Below the pieces are notes generated by a model, which made no database searches, was not told the origin of the DNA, and saw nothing but the letters and a program-made list of their open reading frames with translations. From positions 1-48,176 of the forward strand of contig CAYTZR010000011.1 of assembly GCA_964442605.1 (NCBI GenBank): DNA of 48,176 nt, written 5' to 3'. This DNA is from Monoglobus sp964442605 (GTDB lineage: Bacteria > Bacillota > Clostridia > Monoglobales > Monoglobaceae). How positions within the stretch are numbered: the stretch's first letter is position 1; every line of letters starts with the position of its first letter. Position numbers and translations under genes: made by a program. This document shows, one piece after another, positions 24,015 to 30,871 of the stretch.

Positions 24015-24884
24015 TCATATATTAAGACTGTTTTTTATATTATCTATTTCTTTTAATATATCTCTACCGTTTACCAAAACCTTATCTCCGCTGATCCAAA
24101 CCTCGCCGTCCTCAAAAAGCGAAATCCAGCTCGGAAAACCGACAAGCCCCATTGTCGCGTCTGTGTCCGTCTTTTGAATTATAAAGCTGCCGTGAGAGTA
24201 TTTAACCCCGTTTATCGTAACCTCATCGTTGCCGTCGCCCGCGCCCAATACAATATACGCCGAACCGTCATCTCCGACCGATACTCCAAACTTTTGCAGC
24301 CTCTGCCCGTTTAAGTCCTGCATAATTTTCATTCCCTGCTTATCCGTCATCGCGAACACTCCGCCTGTCAACGACTGATAAGACAGGCTGTCGGTACCTA
24401 TAATAGTTGATGTATATATTTCAGAGCTGTCTATTCTGCCGCTGAATACGGCGTTTCCGGCGCTGTTTATGTAAACCGTCGGCTGACCCTCGTTATTGTA
24501 AAGCGCGAATGTGAATAGGTCTGTGAGCGGATTGTATTCCGCCTTAAAGCGGTCAACGGAGTTATCGCTGATATTTATGGAATTTCCGCTTATGCTGAGG
24601 TTTCCGCTCTCGCTCTTAACCACTACCAAGTCGGTGTCAACCTGCCCCGTGCGCAGCTTGTCAGCCGTCAAATTTCCGATTTGGGCATTGGTGATTTTGG
24701 CGTTTGATGTATCGATATTTTCGGCTTTTACACTTGCCGCCTCGGAAACATTACCGGCATCCAAGTTGTTAAATATGTAGGTAAGCTCATCGATAAGTGC
24801 GGTTCCCCACTTCTTTATGGCTCGTATATCCTCCGCGGTGTTCCCCGAAATACGAGACGGTATCGGTGTTGTTAAATTTGGCAT
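24015..24884 (-). CDS. Phage tail-fibre/host-specificity-like protein
   Basis: 289 residues from the ATG at 24884, which follows AAAGGGG; 12 further in-frame codons lack a ribosome site. The N-terminus 'TPIPSRISGNTAEDIRAIKKWGTALIDELTYIFNNLD' is a helical adaptor. The rest is beta-rich, with 'ISGNSINISDN' and 'YINSAGNAVFSGRIDSSEIYTSTIIGT' as in repetitive C-terminal parts of Gram-positive phage tail proteins. The C-terminus ends in a helix. It probably binds a surface or forms a fibre; no enzymatic motif is seen. First gene of a two-gene unit with the portal. Assignment by composition and context. Confidence 0.65.
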   Translation of the reverse strand: MPNLTTPIPSRISGNTAEDIRAIKKWGTALIDELTYIFNNLDAGNVSEAASVKAENIDTSNAKITNAQIGNLTADKLRTGQVDTDLVVVKSESGNLSISGNSINISDNSVDRFKAEYNPLTDLFTFALYNNEGQPTVYINSAGNAVFSGRIDSSEIYTSTIIGTDSLSYQSLTGGVFAMTDKQGMKIMQDLNGQRLQKFGVSVGDDGSAYIVLGAGDGNDEVTINGVKYSHGSFIIQKTDTDATMGLVGFPSWISLFEDGEVWISGDKVLVNGRDILKEIDNIKNSLNI

Positions 24885-25207
24885 AATTTTACCCCTTTCG
24901 AATTTAAAATAACAGTGCAATAATTACCCTGTATATTCATTGTAATACAAATAAAGTGCCGCTGAGTGCCAACGTTAACATAGCGCTGTTTATGACTTAA
25001 GCTTTTATCCTGAGATTTAAGATGATTGGTTGTTCGCTTTAAAACAGCGGCAAAGAGCGCAAAGAGCGCTTAGATTTTACAAAAAACCGAATTTTTAAAA
25101 ATTTATGCAAAAAATTTTTAAAAAACTCTTGCATTATAAAAAATAAAATGCTATAATATTCGATACTGATGTAAAAATCAAATCGTAATTTGTTTGGAGG
25201 TGAAATT
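24885..25207. other. Intergenic region between the phage module and rpsT
   Basis: About 320 bp without a credible gene. It contains a 9-bp direct repeat CAAAGAGCG at 25051 and 25060, a strongly A/T-tract-rich block at 25077-25128 that could act as an UP element, and the rpsT promoter. No attachment-site duplication is visible within the window. Confidence 0.6.
25129..25157 (+). promoter_or_regulatory. Promoter of rpsT
   Basis: TTGCAT at 25129-25134 and TATAAT at 25152-25157, 17-bp spacer, preceded by A/T tracts. The leader before the rpsT start is about 45 nt. Confidence 0.75.
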
Positions 25208-25468
25208 ATGCCTAACATTAAATCAGCAAAGAAAAGAGTTAAGGTCAGCGCAACTAAAACTCTGAGAAACAAAATGATAAAGTCTCAGCTTAAGACTGCT
25301 GTCAAAAAGTTTGAAGAGTCTTTAAAACAGGGTAAGGCAGCTGCCTCCGATGCTTATAAAACAGTTGTGAAGAAGACAGACCAGGCTGTTGCAAAGGGTA
25401 TTCTGCATAAGAACACCGCAGCGCGCAGGAAGAGCCGGTACGCCAATATGCTCAGCAAGCTTTCTTAA
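25208..25468 (+). CDS. rpsT: 30S ribosomal protein S20
   Basis: 86 residues from the ATG at 25208 after TTGGAGGTG. 'MPNIKSAKKRVKVSATKTLRNKMIKSQLKT' region, highly basic and all-helical, and the C-terminal 'KGILHKNTAARRKSRYANML' signature identify S20, which binds the 5' domain of 16S rRNA. Single gene with its own promoter and terminator. Confidence 0.98.
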   Translation: MPNIKSAKKRVKVSATKTLRNKMIKSQLKTAVKKFEESLKQGKAAASDAYKTVVKKTDQAVAKGILHKNTAARRKSRYANMLSKLS

Positions 25469-25477
25469 GCTTTTGGC

Positions 25478-25541
25478 AAATACGGGATTTGTCTCATATA
25501 AATACGGGATTTGTCCCATATAAATACGGGATTTGTCCCTT
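25478..25541 (+). repeat. 22-bp tandem repeat downstream of rpsT
   Basis: Nearly three copies of a 22-bp unit (AAATACGGGATTTGTCYCAT...) starting at 25478, 25500 and 25522, with one C/T difference. It starts 10 nt after the rpsT stop and lies before the terminator, so it is in the rpsT 3' untranslated region. The 326-bp gap 25469-25794 otherwise contains only that terminator and the next promoter. Confidence 0.92.
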
Positions 25542-25627
25542 ATTTAAATTTAAATTGAATTCTTGGTTGCCAAGCGCAACATCTAACACTTGAAGTCAAT
25601 AAAATTCTACGATAAAATTCTACGAGC

Positions 25628-25658
25628 AAAAAGAGCCGGACGCGGCTCTTTTTTATTT
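25628..25658 (+). terminator. Terminator of rpsT
   Basis: AAAAAGAGCCG / CGGCTCTTTTTT hairpin with a 4-nt loop and T-rich tail, about 160 nt after the rpsT stop codon. Confidence 0.85.
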
Positions 25659-25728
25659 GAGAATTAAACCTTTATTAATTTTTATTACCACCGGTGTAAA
25701 TTTACGGTAAAATTTATTATATATCATC

Positions 25729-25757
25729 TTGAAAAGAAAAAAATATTATGATATAAT
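25729..25757 (+). promoter_or_regulatory. Promoter of the lipoprotein gene
   Basis: TTGAAA at 25729-25734 and TATAAT at 25752-25757 with a 17-bp spacer, 37 nt upstream of the start codon. Confidence 0.72.
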
Positions 25758-25794
25758 GACTGTAATATTTTTATGAAAGCAGGTGCGAATTATT

Positions 25795-26592
25795 ATGAAA
25801 CGGAAAAAGGACCTGAAAAAGTACATAAAATTTTTATCCGCGATACTTACAGTAGCAGTTGTATTCTCTCTCTCAGGCTGCGGTGTATCCGAGGCGGATT
25901 ATAAAAAGCTTGAAAGGCGCGTTGCCGCTCTTGAAGAGGCAGTGAACAATGATACGAGCAATTCTTATAATTCTGTCACAGACAATTCCGCAACCGATAG
26001 CCCCTCCGCGATGTCCGATGCCTCCGGCTCCTCCAAAACAAATTCAAGCGGAAGCTTTGACGCGGAGGAGGTCAGCGACGATATAGATATTCAGGAATAT
26101 GACTACATTGACAATAACGGAGACAAATACGCATTCTTCATTTTTTCCAACGGCTCAGATTATGATGTGACGGCAAAAATCAAGGTTGTATACAAGGACT
26201 CAAACGGTAATGAGCTTGATACAGACACAAAAAATGTAATAGGTATACCGGAATCTCAGCGTTCCTATGCCGGATTTAGGGTGGACAAAAACACGGCAAC
26301 CATAGTCCGCACCGTTACATACAGCGAATATGACCAAAACCCGAACATGCTCTCTGATCTTGTTATAACACCGGAAGCAGTGCAAGGAGGCGCGAAAATT
26401 TCTTTCAACAACATCGGCTCTGTCAAGACGGATGACATAAGATACCTGACACTGTTCTTTAAAAATAATAAGTTTGTTGCCTTTGATTCGGACGAATTAA
26501 CCGATATAGAGCCGGGCTCGAATGTGACAATCAACTCGGCATACTACGGAGATTTTGACAATGTGGACGTTGTTGCCGCGATAGATGAGTGA
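25795..26592 (+). CDS. Putative lipoprotein with coiled coil and Ser/Asn-rich linker
   Basis: 265 residues from the ATG at 25795 (AGGTG 9 nt upstream; an in-frame GTG at 25783 is possible). Basic N-terminus, hydrophobic helix and lipobox 'LSGC' with Cys29 as the predicted lipidated residue. A short heptad coiled coil ('YKKLERRVAALEEAVNN') and a low-complexity Ser/Asn/Asp linker (about 47-85) follow, then two beta-rich modules, the first resembling generic extracellular FxLYD-like folds. No enzyme motif. It is probably anchored to the outer face of the membrane. Transcribed alone. Function unknown. Confidence 0.8.
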   Translation: MKRKKDLKKYIKFLSAILTVAVVFSLSGCGVSEADYKKLERRVAALEEAVNNDTSNSYNSVTDNSATDSPSAMSDASGSSKTNSSGSFDAEEVSDDIDIQEYDYIDNNGDKYAFFIFSNGSDYDVTAKIKVVYKDSNGNELDTDTKNVIGIPESQRSYAGFRVDKNTATIVRTVTYSEYDQNPNMLSDLVITPEAVQGGAKISFNNIGSVKTDDIRYLTLFFKNNKFVAFDSDELTDIEPGSNVTINSAYYGDFDNVDVVAAIDE

Positions 26593-26603
26593 GATACTCC
26601 CCC

Positions 26604-26635
26604 CCTCCTTATCCGTCCAACGGACGGGCAGGAGG
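26604..26635. terminator. GC-rich hairpin between convergent lipoprotein and WYL genes
   Basis: CCTCCT..CCGTCC, loop AAC, GGACGG..AGGAGG. A strong symmetric stem 12 nt after the lipoprotein stop codon and 15 nt from the WYL gene stop. It lacks a clear T tract on either side, so termination is likely but not certain. Confidence 0.55.
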
Positions 26636-26649
26636 CGGAACATTTGCGC

Positions 26650-27630
26650 TTAGGTTGCATAATTTGCGCTTGCTTCGGCAAGCAAATCGCGCATTTGCTC
26701 AACAACGCCGTTCGGCGCGATAATTTGTGCTTTATCGCCGAAAGCGATTATCCACGACAGAAAATGAGGACTGACCGCTACTTTTGCCTTGCAAATAAAA
26801 TGGTTCTCATCGCTTTTAACTATAGGAACATTCATACCGAAACGGTCATACACCGCGCCGACCAATTCATTGACAAACCGGATTGAAACCTCCGTTTCAT
26901 CGCCGCTGAACATCTGAAACATTGATTTTGCATATTCGGACAGGTCAAACGGCTTGTCGGGCAGTTCTCTGTCCTTATCCGTCACCTCAATATCTTCCAT
27001 TTTATCAACACGGTAATGTACATATTGCCCGTATTTCGGCTTGTATGTAATCAAGTAATAGTTTTCATCGTCCCATGTAAGCGATACCGGCGACTCCGTG
27101 TACAGTCCGCCGTCCTTGCGGTAAATACGCTTTTTATTTACGTCGATTTTAAAATACTTGAATTTTATCTGTTTATCCGCCGCGATAGCATCGTGTATCT
27201 TATCAACATTGTAGTAAATCATCTCGTTAAAGGTTTTTACTCTGTTGGCGACAAACACCTGCCGCTGAAGCTGCTTCGCGTTATATTTGCTTGTAAGCTT
27301 TTCGATTTTCTTTATAAGCTCCGTACTCTTTTTGTGGGTAATGAACTTCGAGGACTGAACGCTGTCCACAAGCAGCTTCAGCTCCGGCAGCTCAAATTCA
27401 CGGCTTGCCACAAAGTAGTCCGTAGTTTTGGATTTGCGGGAGCATATATCGAGTCCGAACAGCTTTAAATACTCCAAATCATCATAAACGCTTTTGCGCT
27501 CTGCCGATATGCCGAGCTTTGAAAGCTCTTCAATCATCTGCGGAACGGTGATTGTGTGTTCCTCGTCGGTCTGCTCAAGCAATATCCTCATCAAATATAA
27601 CAGCTTTAATTTTTGATTTGATATTTTCAT
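26650..27630 (-). CDS. HTH-WYL domain transcriptional regulator
   Basis: 326 residues. An N-terminal winged helix (about 8-65: 'LLYLMRILLEQTDEEHTITVPQMIEELSKLGISAERKSVYDDLEYL' region), then a WYL domain with 'IKFKYFKID', 'SPVSLTWDDENYYLITYKP' and 'HYRVDKMEDIEV', and a C-terminal WCX-like extension ending 'GVVEQMRDLLAE'. WYL proteins sense ligands, often nucleic-acid or nucleotide related, and control stress, defence or metabolism genes. No obvious target lies beside it. The ATG follows GAGGTGAA. A DEDDh exonuclease gene lies upstream on the same strand, 93 bp away, so a functional link is possible but unproven. Confidence 0.9.
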   Translation of the reverse strand: MKISNQKLKLLYLMRILLEQTDEEHTITVPQMIEELSKLGISAERKSVYDDLEYLKLFGLDICSRKSKTTDYFVASREFELPELKLLVDSVQSSKFITHKKSTELIKKIEKLTSKYNAKQLQRQVFVANRVKTFNEMIYYNVDKIHDAIAADKQIKFKYFKIDVNKKRIYRKDGGLYTESPVSLTWDDENYYLITYKPKYGQYVHYRVDKMEDIEVTDKDRELPDKPFDLSEYAKSMFQMFSGDETEVSIRFVNELVGAVYDRFGMNVPIVKSDENHFICKAKVAVSPHFLSWIIAFGDKAQIIAPNGVVEQMRDLLAEASANYAT

Positions 27631-27723
27631 AGCTTCACCTCATCTGTTTTTCATTTGCCAATCCGAATTATCATGAGTTATATTATAGCATATCCAATAT
27701 AAAAAGTCCATTGAATTTTAAGC

Positions 27724-28662
27724 TTATACCGCTTTGCCGACACGTTCCATATATAGCTGTTCCTTTAACTCTCTCAACTGTTTTTTAGCGTGGTAATAAT
27801 TGCTGTGTTCTTCGTCCATATCATAAATAATCCGCGCAACGCTGAATGTTCCGTTTGTTTCCCTGATGAATTTAAATCTTACAAAGAATTTTTTACCGTC
27901 TTCACATTTACCTACACAAATATACTTATCGCTGTTTTGCTTCACAAAATCAGCGCATACAACCTGTGCGCCGCAGTCGGGACAGTAAAAGGTCAACAGA
28001 GAACTGTCATTAAACGCTTCCTCTTTGGTTCGGTAGGATTTACCGTTTCTGCGTTTATTAAGAGCCGGAGATTTTTGTGCGCCAAAGCTTTTTTCCAATT
28101 CATGATATTGATCAAAGCCCTTGTTCATATCGATATGCGGACACAGACTGGCGGTGTTGCGTGCGTCGTTTAACGCGTCATGCGCCTCAAGAGCCGGCTC
28201 TCCCACATATTCCAGAGCATTCTTAAGCGAAATCTGATGATTTGTCTTTGTAAGCTGATTATCAAAAATAATCTGAAGATTATACACATTCGGAATCCAC
28301 TCTGTTTTCATTTTATGAATACACATATTCTCGCGAAGTATTCTAATATCATCGGGACCCCATGTAAGGAATGAAAAATCGTCACCGCACCATTGGCTGA
28401 AGTGCTTAAATGCTGTCTTAAAAGGGAAACCGTACCGCAAATCATCTGTTGTAATACGCGTAAGCTCAGACACTTTTTTGTGCATTTTTCTGTAATATTT
28501 AGGCGCGACCATTATTTTGAATGTATCGATCAGGTGATAGTTCTCATCAAGCTTTACAGCGCCTATCTGAATAATCTCGCCGCACAGGGCAACAGGTTCT
28601 TTTATCGTCATTTTCACGGTAAAGGGCTGGTTCCATTCCAAGTCCAAAATAATGTAATGCAT
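27724..28662 (-). CDS. DEDDh 3'-5' exonuclease with C-terminal zinc ribbon
   Basis: 312 residues. The N-terminal exonuclease domain (1-185) has Asp and Glu in 'ILDLEWNQ', 'TRITTDDL', 'LTWGPDDIRIL' and the final 'EAHDALNDARNTA' with His and Asp five apart: the KapD/DnaQ-like DEDDh set. The C-terminus has a zinc ribbon beginning 'TFYCPDCGAQVVCADF', with a later 'YICVGKC'. It probably digests single-stranded RNA or DNA; the ribbon may add nucleic-acid binding. The ATG follows GGAG. Divergent from the ATP synthase operon. Confidence 0.88.
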   Translation of the reverse strand: MHYIILDLEWNQPFTVKMTIKEPVALCGEIIQIGAVKLDENYHLIDTFKIMVAPKYYRKMHKKVSELTRITTDDLRYGFPFKTAFKHFSQWCGDDFSFLTWGPDDIRILRENMCIHKMKTEWIPNVYNLQIIFDNQLTKTNHQISLKNALEYVGEPALEAHDALNDARNTASLCPHIDMNKGFDQYHELEKSFGAQKSPALNKRRNGKSYRTKEEAFNDSSLLTFYCPDCGAQVVCADFVKQNSDKYICVGKCEDGKKFFVRFKFIRETNGTFSVARIIYDMDEEHSNYYHAKKQLRELKEQLYMERVGKAV

Positions 28663-28714
28663 AGCTTTGTTCTCCTTATCTGTTATTTTAAATATTTTAT
28701 CTATTTTTTATCTA

Positions 28715-28855
28715 TTTTTTACCTTAAAAATCGGAACTTTACTTTGTCAATTTAGGAATCTTGAAATATCTATGTATACCATACCTTTTTGTCAAAGTAA
28801 ACTTCCTCTAATTTTCATTTTTTACCTTAAAAAGTCAATTTAGGGTCAATTTAGG
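28715..28855. repeat. Repeated motifs in the exonuclease/ATP synthase intergenic region
   Basis: The 461-bp gap 28663-29123 has no gene. A 16-bp T6-ACCTT-A5 sequence occurs at 28715-28730 and 28818-28833. GTCAATTTAGG occurs at 28746, 28834 and 28845, the last two in direct tandem at 11 bp. An inverted pair TTTACTTTG / CAAAGTAAA spans 28738-28803. These could be operator sites for the exonuclease gene or the atp operon. Confidence 0.7.
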
Positions 28856-29031
28856 TTTATCTATGTCTAATTATAACACAAGAAGTGTACGTTAAAACGG
28901 ACAGTGAAAATAAAATCCGAAAGATCCGAGAAGCTTGGACTTAAACAAGCCTGATTTAAACTAATCAAGCAGATAAAATATTACATTTTACTCTTTTTTG
29001 TTATAAAAATGTTAAAAAATTATAATTTGAA

Positions 29032-29059
29032 TTGCAAAATTTCAAAAATATGATATAAT
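29032..29059 (+). promoter_or_regulatory. Promoter of the ATP synthase operon
   Basis: TTGCAA at 29032-29037 and TATAAT at 29054-29059 with a 16-bp spacer, 64 nt upstream of the atpB start. Confidence 0.68.
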
Positions 29060-29123
29060 AGTCTGTAAATTTAAATAATCTATAATTAAAATGTTATATG
29101 AAAAGCGCAAAGGGGATTTGCTT

Positions 29124-29972
29124 ATGAACAAAAGAAAAAAAACGGTTGGCATAGCCGCATTCGCCTGTATTTTTTTAGCGCTGCTGCTGGGAAGTATCCT
29201 GACCTATCACGGAGCGAGCGATGAGTCAATCAAAGAGGTAATGCGGGATGCCGTGTTGCACGAGACAAATAAAATCAGTTTATTCGGAATTAAAGATGTA
29301 AACCCCGCTTTGATTTCCGGCTTTACCGTCACGGCAATTTTGCTGATTTTGGCGGCATGTATCCGCATTTTTGTGATACCGCGGTTTAAGTATGTTCCGG
29401 GCAAATTCCAACTGCTCTTGGAACAGCTTGTTGAATTATTCGACGGTCTCGCAAAGTCCAACAGTCCGCACAGGAACGGCTTTCTGGGCGCTTACATATT
29501 CGCCGCCGGGGTTTACATATTCACAGGGACGATTTTTGAGCTTTTCGGTTTTCAAGCCGTCACTACGGGCGGTCTGTCAATCGCCTTGCCCGCTCCTCTA
29601 TCGGATATTAACGCGGCTATCTCCCTTGGGTGCCTGTCATATCTGATTATATTGTCGGGCGGCATTGCCGGAAACGGAATACGCGGCGTTGGAAAAACCT
29701 TAAAGGATTTTTCATTGCCTATTTCAATGAGCTTCCGTCTGTTCGGCGCGCTGCTCAGCGGACTGCTTGTAACCGAGATAGTGTATTATTACATACAGCT
29801 GAGCTTTGTTCTTCCGGTTGTAGTCGGCGTACTTTTTACATTGCTGCACGCTCTTATTCAAGCTTATGTCCTGACAATGCTCACCGCGTTGTTTTACGGC
29901 GAGGTGTCGGCGCCGCACATCAAAAAACATAAAAAGAAAATTACAAAAAAACATATTACAAACGAAATTTAA
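29124..29972 (+). CDS. atpB: F1Fo ATP synthase subunit a
   Basis: 282 residues from the ATG at 29124, which has AAAGGGG upstream. Six hydrophobic segments. The essential stator Arg205 is in 'PISMSFRLFGALLSG', and the last helix carries 'HALIQAYVLTMLTALFYGE' with the conserved Gln. It forms the ion half-channels beside the c ring in the membrane. The C-terminal tail is very basic ('KKHKKKITKKH'). First gene of an operon a-c-b-(delta-alpha)-gamma-beta-epsilon; there is no atpI upstream. Confidence 0.94.
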   Translation: MNKRKKTVGIAAFACIFLALLLGSILTYHGASDESIKEVMRDAVLHETNKISLFGIKDVNPALISGFTVTAILLILAACIRIFVIPRFKYVPGKFQLLLEQLVELFDGLAKSNSPHRNGFLGAYIFAAGVYIFTGTIFELFGFQAVTTGGLSIALPAPLSDINAAISLGCLSYLIILSGGIAGNGIRGVGKTLKDFSLPISMSFRLFGALLSGLLVTEIVYYYIQLSFVLPVVVGVLFTLLHALIQAYVLTMLTALFYGEVSAPHIKKHKKKITKKHITNEI

Positions 29973-29989
29973 CATCGGAGGTTATTATT

Positions 29990-30355
29990 ATGAGTCTATT
30001 TAAAAGAATTTCGGTATCATTTATATTGGTTATGATTATATTGTCCACTGTATCGGCATTTGTTTATGCCGCGCCGGGAGATAACAACGCTGCATCCGAC
30101 ACTGTGACCGTAAGCAGCGCTGACGCCGACTCAACGGGAAGCAAAGCCATCGCGGCGGGTATCGCAATCGGTCTTGCCGCTGCGGGCGGAGCAATCGGTA
30201 TGGGCGTGGCGATAGCGAAGTCGGCTGAGGGTATCTCACGCCAGCCGGAAGCGGAGGGCAAGCTGCGCACAAACCTTATGCTCGGCTTGGTATTTGTTGA
30301 AACGGCTATCATATATGCTTTGATTATAGCTATTCTTATTGTTTTTGTACTTTAA
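29990..30355 (+). CDS. atpE: F1Fo ATP synthase subunit c with a signal-peptide-like extension
   Basis: 121 residues against the usual 70-90. Residues 1-28 look like a cleavable signal peptide (MSLFKR, hydrophobic core, 'VYAAPG'), followed by a polar segment to about 50. The c hairpin then has helix 1 'AIAAGIAIGLAAAGGAIGMG', loop 'SRQPEAEG' and helix 2 with the ion-carrying Glu104 in 'VFVETAIIYALI'. In Na+ c rings a Gln occurs 13 residues before the loop Arg; here this is Met71, although Thr105 follows the Glu. Proton coupling is therefore more likely, but not settled. ATG after CGGAGG. Confidence 0.94.
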   Translation: MSLFKRISVSFILVMIILSTVSAFVYAAPGDNNAASDTVTVSSADADSTGSKAIAAGIAIGLAAAGGAIGMGVAIAKSAEGISRQPEAEGKLRTNLMLGLVFVETAIIYALIIAILIVFVL

Positions 30356-30370
30356 AGGCGGGTGAATACG

Positions 30371-30871
30371 GTGAATATACCATTAAATATTGACTGGCAG
30401 CAGATTTTGCTGCATTTGCTGAACTTTGCAATTCTCGCGTTCGGCTTATACCTTTTGCTTTATAATCCGGTTAAAAAGTTTATGCAAAAAAGGACGGATT
30501 ATTACCAAAGCCTTGATCGGCAGACAAATGAAAAGCTTGCCAACGCGGAACGCATGGAGGCTGATTACAGCCAAAAGCTTAAGGATGCGGAAGCGGAAAT
30601 ACTGAAGATGAAAACAACCGCGGAAAAAGCCTCCGAAAAACGTAAGTCACAAAAAATACAGCAGGCTAAGACCGAGGCGGCAAAAATTCTGAACGACGCC
30701 AAGCAGGAAGCCGAAAAAGAACGTACAAAGATTTTAGACGGAGCGCAGCAGGAAATCAAGGACATGGTCACAAGCGCAACGGAAAAGCTGCTCTCTGAGA
30801 CAGAAACAGCGGACGCGTATGAGCAATTCCTGACGGCTGCCGAAAGGAGTGTGCGGCGTGAACAATCCTGA
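30371..30871 (+). CDS. atpF: F1Fo ATP synthase subunit b
   Basis: 166 residues from a GTG at 30371 with AAGGCGGGTG upstream; a GTG nine bases earlier is an alternative. One membrane helix ('QILLHLLNFAILAFGLYLLLYNPVKKF'), then a long charged right-handed coiled-coil stalk to the C-terminus. It holds alpha3beta3 still through the delta subunit. In this operon delta is not a separate gene, and the last codons overlap the delta-alpha fusion gene by 14 bp. Confidence 0.93.
   Translation: MNIPLNIDWQQILLHLLNFAILAFGLYLLLYNPVKKFMQKRTDYYQSLDRQTNEKLANAERMEADYSQKLKDAEAEILKMKTTAEKASEKRKSQKIQQAKTEAAKILNDAKQEAEKERTKILDGAQQEIKDMVTSATEKLLSETETADAYEQFLTAAERSVRREQS

Noticed and set aside
18906..24884. Complete prophage or gene-transfer agent
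   Set aside because: No capsid, protease, head-tail connector, tape measure or integrase gene is present, so only a reduced module can be claimed.
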